From contig JAOAPF010000071.1 in the NCBI GenBank assembly GCA_025462755.1, positions 1 to 41,413 of the forward strand: a stretch of 41,413 nt of DNA, read 5' to 3'. The stretch comes from Edaphobacter sp. (GTDB lineage Bacteria > Acidobacteriota > Terriglobia > Terriglobales > Acidobacteriaceae). The position numbers were made by a program, and so were the translations under genes. Below the pieces are notes generated by a model that was not told the DNA's origin, made no database searches, and saw only the letters and a list, made by a program, of their open reading frames with translations. Shown here piece after piece: positions 1-9,739 of the stretch (within the stretch, counting starts at the first letter, position 1; each line of letters begins with the position of its first letter).

Positions 1-346
1 GTAGCGTACGATTTTTGACGTTTGGTGTGGTGACCCCTGGTAGGCCAATAGAAGACCGAAGTCTTCTCCTCCCGACATACCCAAAAGGTTTGTCTGTATA
101 TCGGTGTCATCGCCATCCATTGCTGGAAAGTTTCAGCATAGGACACCTGCGGAGGCGTCAAGCGAGACTGGGGATAAAACTATTGATGGACGACCGGATC
201 GTCATCCCTTCTCAACACGAGTACCCAAATCGTCGTGATCGCAAGCTATTCCTTCTCGGTACTGTTGGCCAATATGGCTGGTAGGGTGCTGATACCCAGG
301 CACTCGAATCCGCGCGGGCATCATTCAAAAGCCCACGCAACTTTCT
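1..346. other. No supported gene
   Basis: An 89-codon open frame (15-284, +) lies here. It has no convincing ribosome binding site and no recognisable family feature, and its composition is not clearly coding. I see no RNA gene, repeat or insertion-sequence end. Confidence 0.4.
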
Positions 347-718
347 TCAGTCGCTGAAAGGAACGGCAAATGTCAGTGAAGCGGTTGTGGGCGGCCGATG
401 CTGGGAACCGATCACGTGTGGACTTTTTCCCATTGCTTTCCAGGTAGAGTATGCGACTTCATTCATGTAAAGTAGCCTAATCTCTGCACTGCTTTCGCCT
501 CTTTGGCTATAGATGCTTATTCGAGTCAGAAGCTGCGTCTGCTCGGTCTGAGATATGAAAGTGCTCATACTTATGGCTGGAGCGTTCTGCACATCCTGCA
601 CCTCTTGCTCACTTTGCGCGATGATCCGATAATTCAGTGAGGGCTGCGGGTGTATCGCATCGAGCCGAAATAGCACGTCGTTGGACGTGTCACCTGATTG
701 GTACTGCGGATTTGTCAT
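347..718 (-). CDS. Small hypothetical protein, 123 aa
   Basis: I do not recognise this family. The open frame extends further upstream, but I place the start at 718 because an AAGGAG ribosome binding site sits four bases before that ATG, which is one of the clearest Shine-Dalgarno matches in the window. The product is soluble-looking, polar and rich in Gln and Ser, with no signal peptide, membrane segment or cysteine motif. The last 30 residues or so look less protein-like than the first 90, so the 3' end could be frameshifted. It stands alone, with poorly coding sequence on both sides. It could be a small orphan gene or a fragment; no function is assigned. Confidence 0.45.
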   Translation of the reverse strand: MTNPQYQSGDTSNDVLFRLDAIHPQPSLNYRIIAQSEQEVQDVQNAPAISMSTFISQTEQTQLLTRISIYSQRGESSAEIRLLYMNEVAYSTWKAMGKSPHVIGSQHRPPTTASLTFAVPFSD

Positions 719-1316
719 ATTTCTCCTTCCTGCCGGTGGCTGATCGTCACACTTAGTCTCAACTTGTTGCTTTCCGTGCGTTAAAAAAGCCGTAGTACCT
801 TCGCCAGCAGTTGACGCAGCGAAGCGGCCGCAATGAAAAGAAGGCCAAGGGCCTATCCATAGGCTGCAATTCCGCCTCAGTGAACTCAAGAGACGTACAT
901 AGTGGACATGTTCTGGGCGACCAAAGGAGCCGCGGTAGATTCATAGGCCAGCTAAAACGAGGTGCATTCATTCCGCTCCTACCAATACCGCATCCTTTGC
1001 GTTTAGATGTCGCTCGCCTGCAACAAAGCGATGAGAGGCGGGAAGCAAAGAGCCGGGCCGGTACTTGAGCTAACCATACGCCTTATTAGTCAGCTGTGCG
1101 GCGCCGTTTCATGACGGAATAGTCTTCAGCTCCGGCGGCAATCTAGCCAGACGATACATAAGCTGCACTATCGGAAAAGCAGACGACGTCGCGCAGAACG
1201 TCGTTCTCCCGGAACTTCCTATCGATGGGGACAACTGTTGGCGCTCTCACGCGTTATCATTTCGGTGTGTTTCCAACCCATCGCGGCGTATCACCAAGCA
1301 TCGGAGCAGCAAATAC
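719..1316. other. Non-coding upstream stretch
   Basis: Only short, overlapping open frames occur here, none with a family match. The right part must hold the promoter of the hydrolase starting at 1317, but no confident -35/-10 pair and no copy of the CpG-centred palindrome found at other glycan genes is visible. Confidence 0.35.
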
Positions 1317-3503
1317 ATGAAGCCTAATCGGCGCGAATTCAGTCTGATGGGAGCGGGCAGCCTGGTCGCAACTCTCTCGACGCCGCCCTCCGTTCTGTCT
1401 GTTTTGTCCATCGATCCAGCGGCCGCACCTTCAACAGGCGCAGCCGAAACTTCCTGGTACCGTCGAATCAAGCGCATTGGACAGACTAACTTTAATGAAA
1501 AAGACCCGCAGTATGGGAATGTTGAAAAGTGGGCCGACTACTGGGCTTCGGCCAAAGTCGGGGCTGTTGCCCTCTCCGTCTCTGGCCCAGTAGCGTTCTA
1601 TCCAACAGAGGTTCCCTTCTTTCATCGCAGTTCTTATCTCAACGATCGCGACTTATTTGGAGAGTGCGTCAGGGCAGCAAAATCCAGAGGTATCCGAGTC
1701 TATGCGCGCATGAGTCCCGACATCCAATGGCTTGATCCCAGACTTTTAGAAGTCCATCCGCTATGGTTCAGGCGCAATCAGGATGGAAGTCTTCAGTACT
1801 CAGCACCCAACATCGCGTTCACTTGTCAATTCAGCGGTCATTACTCAGAGCAGCAGCCTGCCATCATCCGCGAACTTAATAGGCGCTATGACATCGACGG
1901 TGTGTACATGAACGGTTGGCCCGGTCTACAGGTCTGCTACTGTGAGAACTGCAAGAAGATCGGGGACCCACACTCCGAGCAATACCGGGCCTCCCTCATG
2001 GACGGTGCAGCCGATCTCATCAACCTCTACAAGAAGGTTGTGCTCGAAAAGAGCCCGAATAACTTCTACAGCTGCAACCTTGGCGGCGGTCTCAAAGAAT
2101 CCGGTTTGGACCAGTGGAAACTTACACGCGAAGCCCTCTGGTACACCGCAGATAATCAATCGCGCTCCGGCCTGGTCGCTCCGGTTTGGCAGGACTCTCA
2201 GCAAGTCAAGTTCGCACACGCGCTCATGGGAGATCGGCCCGTCACCGCTGTTACTGCAAGCTATTCGCGCTCTGGCCATATCATGTGGCGCCAGGTCACC
2301 GACACGTCAGTCGAACCCGAGTGCCGCATGTCGCAGACCGCAGCCGCAGGCGGCATCGTCTGGTATCACTGGCTGGGCATGGAGCAAGGCCTTGAGGAGG
2401 ATCGCCGCTGGCAGGGTCCGGGTCGCGACTTCCTAAGCTGGCACGCACGTCACGACAAGCACTTCCATAACATTCGTTCTCTTGCGAAGATCGCGATTGT
2501 CGCCTCATCAAAATCAGTGACTCTCTATACGGCCCCTACTGCGGAAGAGAAAACAGATCATATTGAAGGCATGTACTCCGTCTTGACGGAGGCTCGAATT
2601 CCGTTTGACTTTGTCCATGAAGAGGATCTCAACGAGAAACGCCTCTCGCAGTACTCAGCTCTCATACTTCCCAACGTTGCGCTGCTAAGCGACGCACAGT
2701 GCCATGCACTTGAGAACTACGTTGAGAGTGGTGGCTCGTTGCTGGCAACTTTTGAAACCGGGCTCTACTATGAGACCGGCAAACCGCGCGCCGATTTCGC
2801 GATCGGCAAGCTCTTTGGCATTAGCAAGGTTGGAGATCGTCAGCGCTCCGAGGCGAAAGCTACCGATCCTATCACCTCAGTGCACCTCCAATTGATTAAG
2901 CAACGCAACTCCCTTACCAACGGCTTCGAAGAAACCGCCTGGATCGCCGGCCCCGTGTGGAGCGTTCCTCTTGCTCCGATCACAAACCCCGTGATGACCT
3001 ACATTAGGCCGTATCCCGTCTATCCTCCCGAAGCAGTCTTCGCTCGGGAGGACCCGTCGAACATGCCCTCTGTCGTGCTGCGCGAATTAGGCAAGTCACG
3101 CCTCGCCTACTTCGCTGGAGACATGGACGCTACCTACTGGAGGACGGATAACGTCGATCTTGGACGTCAACTCCTCAACGCGGTGCAGTGGCTCATGGGT
3201 GATAACAATTCCGTTCATGTGCAAGGCGAAGGACTGATGGAGGTGATCGCCTGGGAGACAGAGCCGGGCTTCGCAGTCCACATGCTCAACTACAACGGCC
3301 CGAACGCCTTCCGAGGCCGCATGCGCAAGCCAGTCGCTCTCGGCAACCAGACGGTTCGCGTTCGCCTGCCGCGCGAGGTAAAGATCAAGACGGCCTCGCT
3401 TCTGCGCGCAGAGACAAATGTTCAGTTCAATCAGACTGGCCGCATCGTCGAACTCACTGTGCCATCGATCCAAATCTATGAGGTTGTAGCCCTCGAGGTA
3501 TGA
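1317..3503 (+). CDS. Exported GHL6-like glycoside hydrolase with beta-galactosidase trimerisation-like domain
   Basis: This 728-aa protein starts with a twin-arginine signal (NRREFSLMG, residues 4-12), so it is probably exported folded. Residues about 45-385 look like a TIM-barrel hydrolase of the poorly characterised GHL6 type (PF14871): a barrel-strand sequence GIRVYARMSPD, then IDGVYMNGW, then a CxCxxC cluster at Cys207, Cys209 and Cys212 that could bind metal. Residues about 388-560 resemble the glutamine-amidotransferase-like trimerisation domain of GH42 beta-galactosidases (PF08532), followed by a beta-rich C-terminal part. The start is the ATG at 1317, with GGAG 10 bases upstream. The gene converges on the GH31 gene. 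Substrate is unknown; the setting suggests a plant side-chain glycan. The hydrolase fold is fairly sure, the exact family less so. Confidence 0.7.
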   Translation: MKPNRREFSLMGAGSLVATLSTPPSVLSVLSIDPAAAPSTGAAETSWYRRIKRIGQTNFNEKDPQYGNVEKWADYWASAKVGAVALSVSGPVAFYPTEVPFFHRSSYLNDRDLFGECVRAAKSRGIRVYARMSPDIQWLDPRLLEVHPLWFRRNQDGSLQYSAPNIAFTCQFSGHYSEQQPAIIRELNRRYDIDGVYMNGWPGLQVCYCENCKKIGDPHSEQYRASLMDGAADLINLYKKVVLEKSPNNFYSCNLGGGLKESGLDQWKLTREALWYTADNQSRSGLVAPVWQDSQQVKFAHALMGDRPVTAVTASYSRSGHIMWRQVTDTSVEPECRMSQTAAAGGIVWYHWLGMEQGLEEDRRWQGPGRDFLSWHARHDKHFHNIRSLAKIAIVASSKSVTLYTAPTAEEKTDHIEGMYSVLTEARIPFDFVHEEDLNEKRLSQYSALILPNVALLSDAQCHALENYVESGGSLLATFETGLYYETGKPRADFAIGKLFGISKVGDRQRSEAKATDPITSVHLQLIKQRNSLTNGFEETAWIAGPVWSVPLAPITNPVMTYIRPYPVYPPEAVFAREDPSNMPSVVLRELGKSRLAYFAGDMDATYWRTDNVDLGRQLLNAVQWLMGDNNSVHVQGEGLMEVIAWETEPGFAVHMLNYNGPNAFRGRMRKPVALGNQTVRVRLPREVKIKTASLLRAETNVQFNQTGRIVELTVPSIQIYEVVALEV

Positions 3504-3659
3504 AGCCCACGTAGCTTGCACTTCCAATTCGCCTTCCTGGTGAAGTTGCGCGGCAAATAGTTTCAGATCGCCCAAAGCAAAGAACATCGACCAGCGGTTT
3601 TCATGTTGAACTTGTTCCGGTTCGCAGGTTCTGTCGCATTAGCTTCCGTATGCCGTAGT

Positions 3660-3680
3660 AGGCGGCGATACTCTCCGCCT
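3660..3680. terminator. Possible bidirectional hairpin between convergent genes
   Basis: AGGCGG at 3660-3665 pairs with CCGCCT at 3675-3680 around a 9-base loop. It lies between two convergent stop codons (3503 and 3741). The following T-tract is short (three T), so this is a weak terminator candidate. Confidence 0.3.
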
Positions 3681-3740
3681 TTAGGGTCTGGGTAACAGCA
3701 AGTTAGAGGTGTTGGGAGCAACACAATTACGGTATGAGTG

Positions 3741-5975
3741 TCAGAGCTTGACCACAAGCGGGTGCTCGTCCAAAATGACTGTTTTGGTGCCTGCAATTCC
3801 AGCCACTTCGATCACTAGTGATCTACGGGCGGCAGGTTTCTTCGGAGCGGACTTTGTCTTGAGAGAAAGAGTGCGATCGTGGTCGTTCCATGCGCATTCG
3901 AGCCTTGTGAAGTCTCCATGCTCGTACCCGTAAGTGATCCCATCATCTTCGTAAAGGCTAAGGTTCCCATCTGATCCTGGGTATACCCTGAGTGTAAGAG
4001 GCTCGGTGACCTTCTGATCGGCATATTGCTTAATTGGTCCTATTGGCAGAATTGAGCCTGCCTTGACGTAGAGAGGCATGGTCTCCAGGTCCACATTTCG
4101 TATTACATCCTTGCCCCCCTCTATTTCGGTTTGCGTCCAGAAGTCCCACCATTGTCCTTGTGGCAGATAGGTCTTCCGCTGCACGGCCCCCTTTTCGATC
4201 ACTGGAGCGACCAAAATTGATGTCCCCCACATATAGGCGTCGTCGGTCTCTGTTGCCTTAGGATCTTGTGGATAGTAGATCCAAAGTGCGCGCATGATGG
4301 GGAGGCCGGTCTCATGTGTCTCGGCCACTGTTGAATAGAGGTAGGGTAGGAGCTGGTAGCGCAGGTTCAAATATTTTCTGCAAATGCCCTCTACCGCAGT
4401 GTTGTGCAGGTCCTGTGGTGGAGGAAGTGTAGCCGACTCAAATTGACCGTCATACTCGCCAGGTTCGTACGTGCCGAGGTCCCAACCCCATGGTAGACGC
4501 AGCTTCCACGTACGACCGTGGCAGCGAAAGGATGGGCAAAATGCGCTGAATTGGAACCATCGCACAAATAACTCCGCTGATAATTCTTTCGTTGGCACGA
4601 ACCCGCCGGTATCGGTCCCCCAATAGGGAATTCCTGAAAGGCCAGTAGTGATTCCGACCATGATTTGGGCAGCGAGTGTCTTCCAAGTGGAGAGTGTGTC
4701 GCCCGACCAAAGCCATACGTAGCGCTGCATGCCGGCATAGCCGTTGCGATGGAGCGAGAAGGGTCTGGTGTTCGGCTGAAACAATTGCGAACCCTCCCAA
4801 TACATCTGATTGCGAGCGAGGCGTGAGGGTGGCGGGAGTTCGTCGCCCTCATCGGGCCACCAACCATCCACGCCCAGCTTCTGGATGTCCCTATGTTGCA
4901 GCCAATACTTGGCTGCATTGCTAGGATCCACGGCGGCAGCACCAGTGTCTTTGACGGAGCCATGCAGATCTTCCGGTGGACTAACGACGTGAAGGATGAC
5001 CTTGAAATGCTCTTCATGCATCTCTTTGAACATCGCTGCAGGATCGGGAAACACAGTCGGATTAAAGACAAAAGCACCATGCTCCGTATTCCAGCCTGAC
5101 GGGCAAAATCCGGTGCCTAGATAGATCATGGCGTCGCACGGCAATTTCTTTTCGCGAAAAGTTTTACACTCATTCAACACCTCGTCCCGGCTTGCCAACG
5201 TGCGATGGGACTGTTGAAAGCCCAGCGACCATAGCGGTGGCATGTGCGGATGTCCAGTGAGATCGGCCCATGCCCCCAACAACTCTGAAGGCGTATCTGC
5301 GAGTAAGACGAAGATGTCCCGAGTCGGCGTGTCGGGCGACGGCACAAAGAGTCCCGGCTCTCCGGTCAAGTCAAACGTACCAGCGGGGTGGGCAAAAAAG
5401 AGTCCCCATCCCTCCGTACCGATCAGCCACGGAATTGGAACCCGGGCCCCATACGTCGCCAGGTCTCCCCGGTGCTGGCCGTTGCGCACTGTATCGGTCG
5501 TGCCTCGTCTATTGAAGGGATGCCCGCCTTCGCCCATACCGTACACGGGTCCGTCGCCGAGCCGGAAATGGACTGGACCGCCCTGAGCGTCGAACCGTAA
5601 TTCTTGGCACACCTTGCCCGTTGCATCTGTGATCGTGAGCCGCAGCGGGCCTTCCTGCACCTGGATCTTATTTGCACCCCACCTCACGGTCCGCGAGCCG
5701 TCAGGGTTCTTAGGTTGATCCAACAGTTTGGTTGACTCTCTCGGAACAATTCCGTATTCACTCGCCGGGCCCAGCTTCGATAGCGGGACAACTCGAACGC
5801 GAAGGATCTTGTCACTAAAGGCTACCAAGGTTAACGAACCGTTAGCGGCCCCTGCTTCAGAGGCGGGAGTAGGAGCAAAGAAGCCCGCTGCGCTGATGTT
5901 CCTGGAAAACAATAGTTCGGCGAGCCCGACGCCCATTCCCCCTATAATGTCTCTTCTGGAAAACCGGTCTTTCAT
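3741..5975 (-). CDS. GH31 family alpha-glycosidase (alpha-glucosidase/alpha-xylosidase type), exported
   Basis: GH31 enzymes remove alpha-linked glucose or xylose by a retaining mechanism. This 744-aa protein has a twin-arginine signal (SRRDIIGG). It then has a beta-sandwich N-domain (about 45-230), a catalytic barrel (about 240-590) and C-terminal sheets. The putative nucleophile is Asp375 in DGWWPDEGDE, a variant of the usual WxDMNE motif. The putative acid/base is Asp426 in WSGDTLSTW, followed by the conserved GIPYWGTDTGGF. The open frame continues 18 codons upstream, but I choose the ATG at 5975 because GAGGTGAGG precedes it and the Tat signal follows directly. It lies 91 bp downstream of a TonB receptor on the same strand, probably one operon. 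Alpha-xylosidase activity on xyloglucan pieces is possible but cannot be decided from sequence. Confidence 0.9.
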   Translation of the reverse strand: MKDRFSRRDIIGGMGVGLAELLFSRNISAAGFFAPTPASEAGAANGSLTLVAFSDKILRVRVVPLSKLGPASEYGIVPRESTKLLDQPKNPDGSRTVRWGANKIQVQEGPLRLTITDATGKVCQELRFDAQGGPVHFRLGDGPVYGMGEGGHPFNRRGTTDTVRNGQHRGDLATYGARVPIPWLIGTEGWGLFFAHPAGTFDLTGEPGLFVPSPDTPTRDIFVLLADTPSELLGAWADLTGHPHMPPLWSLGFQQSHRTLASRDEVLNECKTFREKKLPCDAMIYLGTGFCPSGWNTEHGAFVFNPTVFPDPAAMFKEMHEEHFKVILHVVSPPEDLHGSVKDTGAAAVDPSNAAKYWLQHRDIQKLGVDGWWPDEGDELPPPSRLARNQMYWEGSQLFQPNTRPFSLHRNGYAGMQRYVWLWSGDTLSTWKTLAAQIMVGITTGLSGIPYWGTDTGGFVPTKELSAELFVRWFQFSAFCPSFRCHGRTWKLRLPWGWDLGTYEPGEYDGQFESATLPPPQDLHNTAVEGICRKYLNLRYQLLPYLYSTVAETHETGLPIMRALWIYYPQDPKATETDDAYMWGTSILVAPVIEKGAVQRKTYLPQGQWWDFWTQTEIEGGKDVIRNVDLETMPLYVKAGSILPIGPIKQYADQKVTEPLTLRVYPGSDGNLSLYEDDGITYGYEHGDFTRLECAWNDHDRTLSLKTKSAPKKPAARRSLVIEVAGIAGTKTVILDEHPLVVKL

Positions 5976-6066
5976 CCTCACCTCGAAAAGAAAACGGCTG
6001 AGCAGATTGGAATAGATGCTCAACCGCACCTTTGGTTTGATTGATCTCTTATGGAACTAGTACTCC

Positions 6067-9000
6067 CTAGAAGCTGATCTTGGCCCCGAGTTGGATGTAC
6101 CGTGGATTGAATGTGGAGGTAGCCTTGGCAAACTGAGAGTTCGAGAGATCACTTATAAAGCCAGACAAATTCGGACGATTGAAGACATTAAAGAAATCAG
6201 CGCGGAACTGAAAACGTAAGCCTTCTGTTAGCGGAATATTTTTCAGGAGCGCCATGTCAGTATTTGCGTATCCGGGCCCGTTGAATTGGTTCCGTTTCTC
6301 ATTTCCTTCTGTTCCGAGAGTTGGAATTGAAAAGGCCGAAGCAGGGAAGAGTCCATGCAAGTATGATTGTCTATCCGTCGGTTGCGAATAACCGGTCGCG
6401 GGGGCGTTTGGAAAGTCGTAGTTATATCCATCTCCGTTGTAGTCGCCGCTACCGGCCTTCAATCCGTTGACATGCCCCGATGCATCGAAAGTTGGCTGGA
6501 AGGTAGCTGTTGTTAGAACCGTGAAGGGCATCCCGCTTTCTAAAATCACGGCACCAGATACGACCCAACCGCCAGCAAGAGACTTGACGACAAGATTGTT
6601 GTCTTTGAATGAAGGAAGCTCGACGCTCTCGCTCAAGGAGAAACGGTTGGGAACGTTGAAAGCTGTCGGTCCTCTGTACTGGGAGATATCTACGTTGGCA
6701 TCGGGATATTGTTGTCCATAGTCATATGCTTGCGAATGTGTGTAGGACGTCTGAAACGTATCTCTGGAGCCAAACCTTCCGGTAAGAGTGGCAATAAAAG
6801 CGTTATAGTTCGATCGGTTGCCATTCTTCGTATAGTTGATTGCTCCAAAGCTCCGGTTAGGACGGACCAGAACATTGTTATTGACTATCAGGTTTCCTGC
6901 CACTCGATTAACATCGTTATTTGCATTGATGGTTGAAACATTGCCTTCAGGTAAATTGTAGGCTTGAGATCCTGCGTAGTTGATCCCAGCCACGATATGA
7001 TGGCCAAGCTGTTTTTCTACCCCAATGGTGTAATTAAGAATGTTTGGTTCTTTCAGACTTGGGTCCGTTCCGCCGATCGAGTTTTGCTGGCCGACTACTC
7101 CGCCGTGACTATCCAGAACTGAGGGTGGCTGTGTCACCAATGTATAGCCGAAAGGATACGTTGAGCTGGTGCCAACTGAGAAGATGGGTTTTGTTCCTTG
7201 AGTGGCCAGAAACGTTGGCAAGGAATACGTAGGAAGATTTGATCGCAAGGGAACGGTTAGTTCGCCATTCGTAAACCAATCGTGGTAGAGACCGATGCCA
7301 CCTCGAACTGCCCACGTCCCGCGGCCCGTTGGGTCCCAGGCAAAACCAGCACGGGGAGAAAATGCTTTCGGAGAATTGCTGTAGACGTTGCTAGTGTTCT
7401 TCAAACTGCCGTTCGAGACCTGTATCAATTGATCAGAGCCCGTCCCAAGATAAAAGTTGCTCAGCACAGATCCGAGTGCTTTCGAAGGATAAGGATTACC
7501 GAAATTGTCGAAACGGCCACCAAGCAACAAAGTCACGCGGGGCGTGACGTGCCACTCATCTTGCACAAAGAAGCCATAGGTGGTGCTTGAGACGCCCAGG
7601 CTAAATGGTTTCGGTAAGCCGGTGAGAGGGTTGTAATAGATATTGCCCTCTGAAAATGGTGAGTCCGTCACAAAATTCAAGAGATTGGTGAAGACGAATG
7701 ACGGTTGTGAATATTGGGTAGCAAACAACGTTAGCTCATCACCGTGGAAGCCTTCGAATCCCATACGCAAGTTATGACGGCCGCGAACCAGATTAAAGGT
7801 ATCGCGCCAGTGGTAATTATGCTGGATGAAATCCTGACCGGCTGGTCCCACTCCTACGCCAGTACCCTGACCTTGAATCGTTGAGATGGGAACGTCAAAC
7901 TGACCTGAGGTTCCGGCAATACCTTCAATCTGAAGGTATCCGAAGGCCGCTTCGTTGAGCATCTTTGGAGAGAACGTGTGGGTTTCGTTGACCTGTCCGG
8001 ATCGGCTGGTCTGCGAATTGCCGAGGTCCATTCCTTGACGGGGCGAAGCCGTGAGTGTCGATAGGCCAGTGTTGTAATAGCTTCCGTAGATTCTGTCGTG
8101 GCTGAGATTCTCGTCGATGCGCACTGACCACTGGGTTCCATTCCTGTAAGGACTCAGCGAATAATTTCCATTGTCGATGACCGGCAGAGAGCAGGGGATG
8201 TTCTGGGTCGCTGGAGTTCCGCAAGTCGCACCAAAGACAGCCTGGGCTGTCTTGGCAACACTTGTAAATGTCGCTTTGGTGACAGGATACTTCGTCAGGA
8301 GAGAGGTCCCAATTGAATTGGGATCAGCTTGCTTTGCGAACTGCACAAACTCGGGTGATTCAAATGTCGTTGCTGCACTGGAAGTCGTCAGAGACCGCAG
8401 GGGCTCGACCGATGCGAAGAAAAAGGTGTGGTTCTTGACAATCGGCCCGCCAACTGTCCCGGAGAGGTTGTTGTAGTGGAATGGGGCGTATTTGCTGACG
8501 AACTCGGACCGGGTCCAAAATTGCTGCGAAGTATAGTAGTAGCTGGCCGAACCGTGGAGACGGTTTGTGCCCGACTTGGTGCTAATCGCCGTTTGGATGG
8601 AGCCGGCTCTACCGTACTCCACGGAATATGTATTAGTCTGAATGGCTACTTCTTGCACGGAATCAGGATTCGGCGAGGTGTTAATAACTCCCGGCCGCAC
8701 AGAACTGGTAATGTCGAGACCATCGACAACGTATAAATTACCGTCAAACCCTCTACCGTTTGCGCTGACATTGTTCGTCGTCTCAACATTGAAATTATCG
8801 GGTGGACTCCCGGATGCGAGACCCAATCCAGTGACGCCTGGAGCCAGCGATATCAGGCTGATAACCGTGCGGCCCTGCATGGGCAGAGTTTCGATCTGTG
8901 TTTGAGGGAGTGTCGTCTGTATGCGGCTATCAGCCGTATCCAACAACGGAGCTTCAGATTGGACATCGACAACAGTTGCGTTCCCCGAAATGGTCATCTT

Positions 9001-9468
9001 TACAGGAACGTTCAGGTTTTCATCTGTTTGCAGAATGGAATGGATAGAAGCGTTTGCGAATCCTGCTGCCTGTATCTGTACTCGGTATTCGCCAGCAGGA
9101 AGGCTCCGAAAATCGAACACACCGGCGCTATCGGTTGTGGTCGACGTCGAAACATTTGTGCCAAGGTTCGTGAGACTGGCCTTGGCGCCCGCAATTGCCG
9201 CACCGGCCGGATCTTGCACGACACCGTGGATGCTGCTATTGAATTGTGCCGAGCAAGGCAGCACGCTTGCCATCCCAATAAAACCCAGAGTAACTATGCT
9301 CCTCGCGGCGGAGAGCATGGCCTGGCTCCGGAGAACCTTACCCCCTTTGAACCTTGTGAACGCAGTGAACTGGAGTCGCGTGAGAAAGCGTTTACCAGAA
9401 TCACCGTATTTAGCCTTAAATCTCTCGAAAGAAGTTGTGGGTCGAAAAGAAACCTTTGGATCGAGCAT
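6067..9468 (-). CDS. TonB-dependent receptor, carboxypeptidase-regulatory-like (Oar-type) outer-membrane protein
   Basis: This is a 1133-aa outer-membrane transporter, probably for oligosaccharides. A signal peptide (about residues 51-75, ending PCSAQ) precedes a carboxypeptidase-regulatory-like beta-sandwich (about 76-165). A plug domain follows (LPMQGRTVISLISLAPGV, then YVVDGLDITSSVRPG), and then a long barrel ending in Phe, as outer-membrane proteins do. It is a clear paralogue of the receptor at 12461. The start is uncertain. ATG 9468 has GAGGA six bases upstream and a good promoter 60 bp before it, but adds about 50 residues ahead of the signal peptide. ATG 9318 gives a normal signal peptide. 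It is first in an operon with the GH31 gene. Third-codon composition appears less GC-biased than in the second receptor. Confidence 0.92.
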   Translation of the reverse strand: MLDPKVSFRPTTSFERFKAKYGDSGKRFLTRLQFTAFTRFKGGKVLRSQAMLSAARSIVTLGFIGMASVLPCSAQFNSSIHGVVQDPAGAAIAGAKASLTNLGTNVSTSTTTDSAGVFDFRSLPAGEYRVQIQAAGFANASIHSILQTDENLNVPVKMTISGNATVVDVQSEAPLLDTADSRIQTTLPQTQIETLPMQGRTVISLISLAPGVTGLGLASGSPPDNFNVETTNNVSANGRGFDGNLYVVDGLDITSSVRPGVINTSPNPDSVQEVAIQTNTYSVEYGRAGSIQTAISTKSGTNRLHGSASYYYTSQQFWTRSEFVSKYAPFHYNNLSGTVGGPIVKNHTFFFASVEPLRSLTTSSAATTFESPEFVQFAKQADPNSIGTSLLTKYPVTKATFTSVAKTAQAVFGATCGTPATQNIPCSLPVIDNGNYSLSPYRNGTQWSVRIDENLSHDRIYGSYYNTGLSTLTASPRQGMDLGNSQTSRSGQVNETHTFSPKMLNEAAFGYLQIEGIAGTSGQFDVPISTIQGQGTGVGVGPAGQDFIQHNYHWRDTFNLVRGRHNLRMGFEGFHGDELTLFATQYSQPSFVFTNLLNFVTDSPFSEGNIYYNPLTGLPKPFSLGVSSTTYGFFVQDEWHVTPRVTLLLGGRFDNFGNPYPSKALGSVLSNFYLGTGSDQLIQVSNGSLKNTSNVYSNSPKAFSPRAGFAWDPTGRGTWAVRGGIGLYHDWFTNGELTVPLRSNLPTYSLPTFLATQGTKPIFSVGTSSTYPFGYTLVTQPPSVLDSHGGVVGQQNSIGGTDPSLKEPNILNYTIGVEKQLGHHIVAGINYAGSQAYNLPEGNVSTINANNDVNRVAGNLIVNNNVLVRPNRSFGAINYTKNGNRSNYNAFIATLTGRFGSRDTFQTSYTHSQAYDYGQQYPDANVDISQYRGPTAFNVPNRFSLSESVELPSFKDNNLVVKSLAGGWVVSGAVILESGMPFTVLTTATFQPTFDASGHVNGLKAGSGDYNGDGYNYDFPNAPATGYSQPTDRQSYLHGLFPASAFSIPTLGTEGNEKRNQFNGPGYANTDMALLKNIPLTEGLRFQFRADFFNVFNRPNLSGFISDLSNSQFAKATSTFNPRYIQLGAKISF
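9382..9396. promoter_or_regulatory. Candidate LacI-family operator inside the 5' end of the receptor frame
   Basis: Read on the minus strand this is GGTAAACGCTTTCTC. It matches the palindrome at 12332 in the core TAAACGCTTTC. It lies 64 bp upstream of the inner start at 9318 but inside the frame if translation starts at 9468. One half is degenerate. Confidence 0.4.
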
Positions 9469-9527
9469 ACGGTGTCCTCAATCTGAACTTAATGTTCCGA
9501 CGATCTGCGTTTTTATTAGCGACGGCA

Positions 9528-9557
9528 AAGGTAGTACCGATGCAAAAGGATTGTCAA
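9528..9557 (-). promoter_or_regulatory. Predicted sigma-70-type promoter of the TonB receptor/GH31 operon
   Basis: On the minus strand TTGACA (9557-9552) is followed after 18 bp by TACCTT (9533-9528). The predicted transcription start is near 9521, about 50 bp before the ATG at 9468. The second TonB receptor has almost the same arrangement. A half-operator-like AAAAACGC lies just downstream, around 9510. Confidence 0.5.
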
Positions 9558-9739
9558 GGTAAATTGTCCGTCCGCTAGAGAAAATGCCAAAGTTCATAAT
9601 TCTGTGGCTTCCGCTTGGTCGTACCATTGCGAAGAGCAGATTTTGCTGCTGTTGTCCAAGGACGGCTTTGTCGATTGTGATATCAACGTTCGAGGGTGCG
9701 GCTCTGCAATGGGCTAGAAATTCCTCGGGAGGTGAAAAC

